A stretch of 48,129 nucleotides of DNA, from NCBI GenBank assembly GCA_016297325.1, contig JAEDGW010000004.1, positions 1 through 48,129 of the forward strand, in the 5' to 3' direction. Position 1 is the first letter of the stretch. Every line of letters starts with the position of its first letter. A model generated the notes under the pieces. That model had not been told where the DNA came from. It did no database searches and saw only the letters and a list, made by a program, of their open reading frames with translations. Origin of the DNA: Coprococcus sp. Lineage in GTDB: Bacteria; Bacillota; Clostridia; Lachnospirales; Lachnospiraceae. Positions 42,217-48,129 of this stretch are shown here, one piece after another. The position numbers were made by a program, and so were the translations under genes.

Positions 42217-44520
42217 ATGAGTGATAAGATATTGGAGATGGCAATGCTTTGCCTTGATGATGGGGCTGTTATGCCGGAACTATCATTTTATCTGGATGCC
42301 ACAAAGAGAGAGGCCTGCGAGGCTGTATCGAAGGCAGTGAAGGATGATGAGTGCATTTTCCTGGCAAATCCGCTTCCAAAAGTTGCGGGCGAAGCTGTCG
42401 CATTTTGCGAGATCGGTGTTATAGCGAGGATAAAGCAGTTTGTGCGCCTTCAGAATAAGTCTATGCGCGTGCTCATACAGACTGAGCGCAGAGCCAGACT
42501 TGTGGAGTACAAAAAGGACAGCTGTTATATCTGTAAAGTTCAGGAAGTCGAAGAGATCGATGATATGAGCGAGGACGAGGACAAGGCTGTCCAGAGCCTG
42601 CTCAGGGATAGACTCAAGGAAGCTGTTGAGTGCGGTATGGTGAAGAACAATGTTCTGTACCGCGAGATCAGAGCATTTAAGTCTGTGAGAAAACTGGTAG
42701 ACAGCATGGCGGACTATATTACTATACCAGATGAGAACAGGCAGGAGCTTCTGGAGATGCTCAATGTGCGAGAGAGAGCTCTCAGACTGATAGAACTCAT
42801 TGATGAGGCTCTGGAGATCGGCAGGATAAAGAAGGAGATCATGGAAAAGGTCAATCAGGAAACTGCTGAAAACCAGAGGAAATACGTTCTCAGAGAGCAG
42901 ATGTCCATTATCAAGAAGGAACTTGGCGAGGACAGCGTTGATGCAAATGTTAAGGAATTCCAGGAGAGACTTGATAAGGCCGGATGCAACCAGGAGGTCT
43001 ACGATAAGATCGAGAAGGAGATCAACTACTATAAGGGAATCCCTCAGAATTCTGCCGAGAGCAGTGTGTCGGCAAATTATATCGATGTGATGCTCAGTTA
43101 TCCATGGAACGTTTCAACCGAGGATAACACTGACATAAAGTCGGCTATAGATATACTTGACAAGGATCACTATGGACTTCAGGAGGTTAAGGACAGAGTT
43201 GTGGATTATCTTGCGGTGCATATACTCAGCAACAAGGGAGATCTTCCTATCATTTGTCTGGTGGGACCTCCGGGAACAGGTAAGACTTCCATAGCGAGAT
43301 CCATAGCCCGTGCAACTGCCAGAAAATATGTCCGGCTGTCTCTGGGCGGAGTCAGGGATGAGGCTGAGATACGCGGCCACAGAAAGACATATGTGGGAGC
43401 GATGCCGGGCAGAGTTGTCCAGTCCATGATAAAGGCCAAGGTAAACAATCCGCTGATATTGCTCGATGAGATAGATAAGGTGAGCAGCGATTACAAAGGT
43501 GATGTGTCATCCGCACTGCTGGAGGTCCTTGACGGTGAGCAGAACAGTGAGTTCAACGATCACTATTTCGGAGTTCCGGTTGACCTCAGCAACGTTCTGT
43601 TCATAGCGACGGCAAATGATATATCGGGAATTCCCGGTCCTCTGCTTGACAGAATGGAAGTAATAAACATAGCAGGATATACGGAGAATGAGAAATACAA
43701 TATTGCAAAACTGTATCTCGTCGACAAGGTAAGAGAGAAGAACGGACTGACAAAATCGCAGTTCAAAGTGGATGCCTCAGCCATCAGAGAGATAATAAGG
43801 CATTATACTAGGGAGGCAGGAGTAAGAAGCCTTGAGAGGAATATTGACAAGGTATGCCGAAAGGCGTGCAGAAAGATCCTCACAGGTGAACTTGACGCAG
43901 TAAAGGTCACAAAGAAGAACCTTCCAGAGTATCTTGGCCCTGTTAAGTATAAAGACGAGACAGGAGATCTGAAGAATAAGGTCGGAGCTGTAAGAGGTCT
44001 GGCGTGGACATCAGTCGGCGGTGTGACGCTGGAGATAGAGGTGAATGTGCTGCCTGGTACAGGAAGCCTGCAGCTCACAGGTAAGATGGGCGATGTCATG
44101 AAGGAATCAGCCTATGCAGGAATGAGCTACATCAGATCCAGAAAGGAGTCTCTGGCTCTGGGCGATGATTATTTTGCAAAGCATGATTTCCACATCCATA
44201 TTCCTGAGGGTGCTGTTCCAAAGGATGGACCGTCTGCGGGAATCACCATGGCTACAGCGCTATATTCTGCAATATTTGGAATTCCTGTGAATGGCAGGAT
44301 AGCTATGACAGGTGAGATAACGCTGAGGGGAGAAGTCCTTCCGATCGGCGGACTCAAGGAAAAACTTCTCGCTGCGAAGATGATGGGCGTAAAGCAGGTT
44401 CTGATACCGGCGAAGAACGAATCCGACTATCTGGAGCTCGATGAAGATATTCGCTCCGGACTTGATGTACAACTTGTGGACGATATGGATAAGGTGCTGA
44501 AGATGGCACTTGTCAGATAG
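42217..44520 (+). CDS. lon: ATP-dependent protease Lon
   Basis: A 767-residue LonA protease. An N-terminal substrate-binding domain (1-200) and a coiled helical part lead to the AAA+ module with Walker A GPPGTGKTSIARS (about 349-361) and Walker B PLILLDEIDKV. The C-terminal protease domain has the catalytic Ser in PKDGPSAGITMATAL (about 672) and the Lys further on in the GLKEKLLAA region. It degrades misfolded and regulatory proteins. Its stop is eight bases from the ysxC start, the usual lon-ysxC arrangement in Firmicutes. Confidence 0.97.
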   Translation: MSDKILEMAMLCLDDGAVMPELSFYLDATKREACEAVSKAVKDDECIFLANPLPKVAGEAVAFCEIGVIARIKQFVRLQNKSMRVLIQTERRARLVEYKKDSCYICKVQEVEEIDDMSEDEDKAVQSLLRDRLKEAVECGMVKNNVLYREIRAFKSVRKLVDSMADYITIPDENRQELLEMLNVRERALRLIELIDEALEIGRIKKEIMEKVNQETAENQRKYVLREQMSIIKKELGEDSVDANVKEFQERLDKAGCNQEVYDKIEKEINYYKGIPQNSAESSVSANYIDVMLSYPWNVSTEDNTDIKSAIDILDKDHYGLQEVKDRVVDYLAVHILSNKGDLPIICLVGPPGTGKTSIARSIARATARKYVRLSLGGVRDEAEIRGHRKTYVGAMPGRVVQSMIKAKVNNPLILLDEIDKVSSDYKGDVSSALLEVLDGEQNSEFNDHYFGVPVDLSNVLFIATANDISGIPGPLLDRMEVINIAGYTENEKYNIAKLYLVDKVREKNGLTKSQFKVDASAIREIIRHYTREAGVRSLERNIDKVCRKACRKILTGELDAVKVTKKNLPEYLGPVKYKDETGDLKNKVGAVRGLAWTSVGGVTLEIEVNVLPGTGSLQLTGKMGDVMKESAYAGMSYIRSRKESLALGDDYFAKHDFHIHIPEGAVPKDGPSAGITMATALYSAIFGIPVNGRIAMTGEITLRGEVLPIGGLKEKLLAAKMMGVKQVLIPAKNESDYLELDEDIRSGLDVQLVDDMDKVLKMALVR

Positions 44521-44528
44521 GAGTATAT

Positions 44529-45125
44529 ATGATAGTTAAAAGTGCAGAACTGGAGACCGTATGTGGTATAACCAGCAAGCTTCCGAGCAATGAACTGCCT
44601 GAGATAGCATTTGCCGGCAAGTCAAATGTCGGCAAATCATCACTTATAAACGGACTCTTAAACAGAAAATCCTTAGCTAGGACATCGGCACAGCCGGGAA
44701 AGACCCAGACGATCAATTTCTATAATGTGAATAAAGAACTTTATTTTGTTGATCTTCCAGGTTACGGCTATGCCAAGGTATCAGTGGAGATAAGAGCCAA
44801 ATGGGGCAAGATGATAGAGAGGTATCTTCACGGTTCGACTCAGCTTAAAAAGGTATTTCTCCTGGTCGATATAAGACATGCTCCGTCTGAGAACGACTGC
44901 ATGATGTATGACTGGATAGTGGACAATGGCTATGAGCCGGTCATCATCTGTACAAAGCTTGACAAGATCAAGAGAAGCCAGGTTCAGAAGAATCTGAAGA
45001 TCATCCGTGAGAAGCTGGATCTTGTTCCGGGAACAACCATGATACCGTTCTCGGCGCAGACAAAACAGGGACGTGATGAGATGTGGAATCTTATAGAGAG
45101 TACCTTGAGCGAAGCAGACATGTAA
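44529..45125 (+). CDS. ysxC: Ribosome biogenesis GTPase YsxC/EngB
   Basis: This 198-residue GTPase has G1 AGKSNVGKSSLIN (about 32-44), the G2 Thr in the switch region, G3 VDLPGYG, G4 TKLD, and G5 FSAQTKQG. It helps assemble the large ribosomal subunit and is generally essential in Firmicutes. Its codon use and short gap to lon point to an operon. A strong terminator follows. Confidence 0.96.
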   Translation: MIVKSAELETVCGITSKLPSNELPEIAFAGKSNVGKSSLINGLLNRKSLARTSAQPGKTQTINFYNVNKELYFVDLPGYGYAKVSVEIRAKWGKMIERYLHGSTQLKKVFLLVDIRHAPSENDCMMYDWIVDNGYEPVIICTKLDKIKRSQVQKNLKIIREKLDLVPGTTMIPFSAQTKQGRDEMWNLIESTLSEADM

Positions 45126-45179
45126 ATTGAATGAGATCCGGGCTTATGTATTTAGATAAAATATGAGTTAGATATAATA

Positions 45180-45235
45180 AAAACTCTGATATTTCAAATG
45201 TTAGATTAACACATTTCCAATATCAGAGTTTTTTG
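45180..45235. terminator. Bidirectional terminator between ysxC and the DUF4364 gene
   Basis: AAAACTCTGATATT and AATATCAGAGTTTT form a 14-bp stem with an inner AAATGT/ACATTT stem. T-runs flank it on both strands, fitting its place between convergent genes. Confidence 0.9.
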
Positions 45236-45283
45236 TATGAATAAATCGCAAATGTAAATTGAGCCTGTAAGTGGCATCAGCTA

Positions 45284-45820
45284 TTACTGGTTTGATGGCT
45301 TTGTGGTCCAGAGCTGATTGACGAGCAGATCGTATACCTCTGTGCTCTTGAGCCTCCAATTGTCACATATCGTGACTGCGACAGCCTGTGTTGGAACGCT
45401 GAACTTGATGTCAAGGAGTGGCTCGTTCCTGTCGTTTATGACGCAGGAGACTGTGTATTCGTTTGCATCGTTGAGATAGTAGTCCGACTGAACCTCGGTT
45501 TCCTTTCTGAGGTTTATCTGCTGTTTTTCAAAGAAATCCAGAATGTCCTGTTTTATGGCGTATGGGATTCTGTTCTCGAACATACTCAGGGCTTCCTCTC
45601 CCTTGTCGGTTATCTTGTAGTGGGATGCTCCTCTGATCGTCGATACATACACAAAATCACTGTCTATGAGACCGTTTATTGCCTCCTGAAGTGTAAAATA
45701 ATTGGTATATCCCTTCTCCAGAATAAAATCGGAGATCTGGGAGTTTGTCAGAGTGAAATTCACCCTGTCCAGCATATATAATACTATCAATTTATATAAG
45801 ACAATAGATTCGGTGCCCAT
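45284..45820 (-). CDS. DUF4364 family protein (putative winged-helix regulator)
   Basis: The start read from 45820 (MGTESIVLYKLIVLYML) is chosen because GAAGGA lies seven bases before it; MKMG from 45826 is the alternative. The product has 178 residues. The first 85 form a winged-helix-like unit: LTNSQISDFILEKGYTNYFTLQEAINGLIDSDFV and then YKITDKGEEALSMFENRIP. The C-terminal half is a beta-strand domain. DUF4364 proteins are common in Clostridia. The N-terminus suggests DNA binding; the role is unknown. It is divergent from rho. Confidence 0.8.
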   Translation of the reverse strand: MGTESIVLYKLIVLYMLDRVNFTLTNSQISDFILEKGYTNYFTLQEAINGLIDSDFVYVSTIRGASHYKITDKGEEALSMFENRIPYAIKQDILDFFEKQQINLRKETEVQSDYYLNDANEYTVSCVINDRNEPLLDIKFSVPTQAVAVTICDNWRLKSTEVYDLLVNQLWTTKPSNQ

Positions 45821-45906
45821 TTTCATATCCTTCGTAAAAAATATTTGCTGTTTTACAAAAAAACAGCATTGATATGATAACATTAGTAAAATTTAAAATC
45901 AACATA

Positions 45907-45934
45907 TTTACAATCTTATGATTTGTAGTATAAT
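45907..45934 (+). promoter_or_regulatory. Probable rho promoter
   Basis: TTTACA (45907-45912) and TATAAT (45929-45934) have a 16-base spacer. This would give a leader of about 175 bases before rho, long enough for attenuation by Rho itself. That autoregulation is known in other bacteria and is only inferred here. Confidence 0.5.
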
Positions 45935-46116
45935 AATAAACAATCGTCAAAGAGTGCGATTTGAATACTATTTGAATGAATTTGATATATCATTGAGAGA
46001 CACTTGATTCTCAGAGTGCTTAATTTCCCAGTAATACTTATTGAATTAATTTAATAATATACGAATTTATTATATACGGATAGATTTTTGTTACCTACTT
46101 GAAAGGAGATTTTTAG

Positions 46117-47805
46117 ATGGATTTTAGTAAAGCTTCTCTTGCAGAGCTAAGACAGTTTACAAAAGATAATGGCATAAAGGGATGTTCAGCCATGAAGAAA
46201 TCAGAACTGGCAGAATTCCTTACAAAATATGTTGAGGAACATGTCACGGCGGTATCTGTGGAGAGCACAAAGACCGAGGAAAAAACTGCAGCTCCAGTGG
46301 TGAATGAGGGAACGGCGAATACAGAGTACAGAAAGACCAGAAATTCACGCATGGCTGGCTCTGAATCCGGAGATTCCAGGGATGGGATGGCTCCGAGAAA
46401 GATCAGAAAGACTGTGACATTCCAGGACAGAAGGAATCAGGGTTATCAGCAGAGACAGACAGCACACTATGAGCCTCGTCAGCAGGGCGAACAGAGACAG
46501 CAGACGGAATATCGTCAGGAGCAGAGACAGCAGTCAGAGTATCGTCAGGAACAGAGACAGCAGTCAGAATATCGTCAGCAGACAGATCAGCAGACATCTG
46601 CCGAGCAGGGCCAGGAAAAGAGACAGAATCAGGCAGCTTCGCAGCATGGCCTGATGGATTACGATCCTGAGCTTGACAGTGGAAGACAGGCACATGGAAT
46701 ACTTGAGGTTATGCCGGAAGGCTATGGTTTCATCAGAAGCGCCAACTACCTTCCAGGTGATCAGGATATATATGTATCGCCGGCACAGATCAGAAGATTT
46801 GGCCTTAAGACAGGCGATATAGTGACAGGTAATATAAGGAATAAAACCCAGGGCGAAAAGTTCAGTGCGCTGCTCTACGTCAGCAGTGTAAATGATGAAT
46901 CACCTGCCACGATAGCAACAAGAAAGAGTTTCGAGGATCTAACACCTATTTTCCCAAATGAGAGAATAGAACTTGACGGAGAGGGATCACCTATCCCGAT
47001 CAGAATGATAAATCTTCTTGCACCTATCGGTAAGGGACAGAGAGGTATGATAGTTTCTCCTCCAAAGACAGGAAAGACAACGCTTCTCAAGCAGATCGCA
47101 AAGAAGATCAGCACAACATACAAGGATATGCATCTTCTGGTGCTCTTAATTGACGAGCGTCCGGAGGAGGTTACGGATATTAGGGAGTCGATAGAGGGAC
47201 CGAATGTAGAGGTTATCTATTCTACATTTGATGAGCTTCCAGAGCATCACAGACGAGTGTCAGAGATGGTCATAGAGAGAGCCAAGAGACTTGTTGAGTC
47301 CAGAAAGGACGTAGTCATACTGCTTGACAGTATCACCAGACTTGCCAGGGCTTACAACCTCACGGTGGCACCTAGTGGAAGGACTCTCTCGGGTGGTCTT
47401 GATCCTGCGGCTCTGCATATGCCTAAGAGATTTTTTGGAGCAGCCAGAAACATGAGAGAGGGCGGAAGCCTTACCATACTTGCAACGGCTCTTGTGGAGA
47501 CTGGAAGCAAGATGGATGATGTGGTATTTGAGGAGTTCAAGGGAACTGGTAATATGGAGCTGGTTCTTGACAGAAAGCTCTCAGAGAAGAGAATATTCCC
47601 TGCTATAGATATTGCTAAGTCCGGAACGAGAAGAGATGATCTGCTTCTCAGCAAGGAAGAACAGGAGGTTGTGGCAGCTATCCACAAGGAACTCACGGGC
47701 AGCAAATCTGAGGACATTCTTGAGGATGTCAGAAAACTGTTCCTCAGAACAAAGAATAATAAAGAGTTCATACATTATGTCAAGACTTCACTGCTCAGAA
47801 AATAA
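46117..47805 (+). CDS. rho: Transcription termination factor Rho with disordered Gln/Arg-rich insert
   Basis: A 562-residue Rho, about 140 longer than the E. coli protein. Residues 1-40 are the Rho N-terminal helix domain. Residues about 45-185 are a low-complexity insert, including three 10-residue repeats of the type QSEYRQEQRQ (129-158). The RNA-binding cold-shock fold follows (HGILEVMPEGYGFIR). The ATPase part has PPKTGKTTLLKQIA (Walker A, about 312), LLIDERPEEVTD, and VVILLDSITRLARAYN (Walker B). Rho is the hexameric RNA translocase that ends transcription. Disordered inserts of this kind occur in gut bacteria and can promote condensate formation. AAGGAG precedes the ATG. Confidence 0.96.
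   Translation: MDFSKASLAELRQFTKDNGIKGCSAMKKSELAEFLTKYVEEHVTAVSVESTKTEEKTAAPVVNEGTANTEYRKTRNSRMAGSESGDSRDGMAPRKIRKTVTFQDRRNQGYQQRQTAHYEPRQQGEQRQQTEYRQEQRQQSEYRQEQRQQSEYRQQTDQQTSAEQGQEKRQNQAASQHGLMDYDPELDSGRQAHGILEVMPEGYGFIRSANYLPGDQDIYVSPAQIRRFGLKTGDIVTGNIRNKTQGEKFSALLYVSSVNDESPATIATRKSFEDLTPIFPNERIELDGEGSPIPIRMINLLAPIGKGQRGMIVSPPKTGKTTLLKQIAKKISTTYKDMHLLVLLIDERPEEVTDIRESIEGPNVEVIYSTFDELPEHHRRVSEMVIERAKRLVESRKDVVILLDSITRLARAYNLTVAPSGRTLSGGLDPAALHMPKRFFGAARNMREGGSLTILATALVETGSKMDDVVFEEFKGTGNMELVLDRKLSEKRIFPAIDIAKSGTRRDDLLLSKEEQEVVAAIHKELTGSKSEDILEDVRKLFLRTKNNKEFIHYVKTSLLRK
46501..46580 (+). repeat. 30-bp tandem repeats inside rho
   Basis: Two full units (46501-46530, 46531-46560) and a partial third (from 46561) encode the EYRQEQRQQ-type repeats. 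Differences at a few positions, mostly silent or conservative, show they are not a recent copy error. Such a repeat can change length by slippage without breaking the frame. Confidence 0.85.
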
Positions 47806-47831
47806 ATGAGAAAAAACAAAAAAGAACTTGC

Positions 47832-47864
47832 ACTTCTGTATTCACTATGATAGAATACAGAAGT
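47832..47864 (+). terminator. Hairpin between rho and rpmE
   Basis: ACTTCTGTATTC and GAATACAGAAGT form a perfect 12-bp stem with a 9-base loop. The tail TGTGTTATG is not a clear T-run, so termination strength is uncertain. Confidence 0.6.
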
Positions 47865-47934
47865 TGTGTTATGAAGAACCCTGGCTTTATGCCTGTTCTC
47901 ATATATAAAAAATATATGTAAAGAGGTGAAAAAA

Positions 47935-48129
47935 ATGCGTAAAGGAATACATCCAGATTACTATCAGGCAAAGGTTGTATGTAACTGTGGTAACGAGTTC
48001 GTTACAGGTTCAACTAAGGAAGAGATTCACGTAGAAATTTGCTCAAAGTGTCATTCATTCTACACAGGTCAGCAGAAGGCAATCAAAGCTCGTGGTAGAA
48101 TTGATATGTTTAACAAGAAGTATGGCGTT
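47935..48129 (+). CDS. rpmE: Ribosomal protein L31 (partial, runs off right edge)
   Basis: The first 65 codons of L31 are present, with no stop before the edge. MRKGIHPDYYQAKVVCNCGNEF gives a C-x-C pair and CSKCHSFYTGQQK gives a C-x2-C pair. This is the zinc-binding (four-cysteine) form of L31. The sequence ends RGRIDMFNKKYGV, within a few residues of the usual C-terminus. AAGAGGTG precedes the ATG. rho-rpmE is a conserved order in Firmicutes. Confidence 0.95.
   Translation, partial: MRKGIHPDYYQAKVVCNCGNEFVTGSTKEEIHVEICSKCHSFYTGQQKAIKARGRIDMFNKKYGV

Overview
The window looks like a chromosomal segment of an anaerobic, butyrate-producing Firmicute of the Lachnospiraceae, most likely Coprococcus or a close relative. 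The reasons are a Ptb-Buk butyrate operon, an alpha/beta-type spore protein gene, a luxS/mtnN pair, a DUF4364 gene divergent from rho, a macro-domain protein with a C-terminal helical domain, and moderate G+C with AGGAGG-type ribosome binding sites. The genus is an inference; no rRNA or tRNA gene is present.

Positions 1-9726 are an accessory, AT-richer defence island. It holds the end of an antitoxin gene and a PIN toxin, two large nested-palindrome repeats, a HIRAN protein, a membrane-anchored Cys protein, an overlapping methyltransferase / HKD-helicase pair, the wreck of a Wadjet (JetABCD) plasmid-defence locus, and an apparently intact Septu (PtuAB) pair. The Wadjet wreck has jetA frameshifted and truncated, jetB gone, jetC reduced to its C-terminal ATPase lobe and jetD split by an in-frame stop.

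Positions 9772-13859 (minus strand) form a compact operon: a condensation-type acyltransferase, a stand-alone carrier protein, a stand-alone AMP-forming ligase and a TetR regulator. This resembles a three-protein NRPS-like acylation line with no thioesterase or phosphopantetheinyl transferase nearby. Positions 14136-19080 hold a membrane diguanylate cyclase, unknown proteins, a macro-domain protein, a vWA protein, a membrane protein and two tandem Cys4 mini-proteins. Positions 19296-23885 hold a LexA-like box followed by a MATE exporter, a Y-family DNA polymerase, a YolD-like protein and a glycerophosphodiester phosphodiesterase, probably a damage-inducible group. A c-di-GMP phosphodiesterase (23907-25835) and a MoxR / DUF58 / transglutaminase operon (25852-30366) follow.

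From 30487 on the content is core genome: mtnN-luxS (activated methyl cycle and AI-2), a large VaFE/Cna-B surface adhesin with an SPDTG sorting signal, ptb-buk (terminal butyrate formation), a small acid-soluble spore protein, tig-clpP-clpX-lon-ysxC (protein folding, proteolysis and ribosome assembly), a DUF4364 gene on the minus strand, rho with a Gln/Arg-rich disordered insert, and the start of rpmE at the right edge. Three nested palindromic elements of one family (723-883, 1041-1162, 13974-14057) differ in length by about 38-39 bp steps, and a second short repeat family sits inside the condensation/carrier operon.
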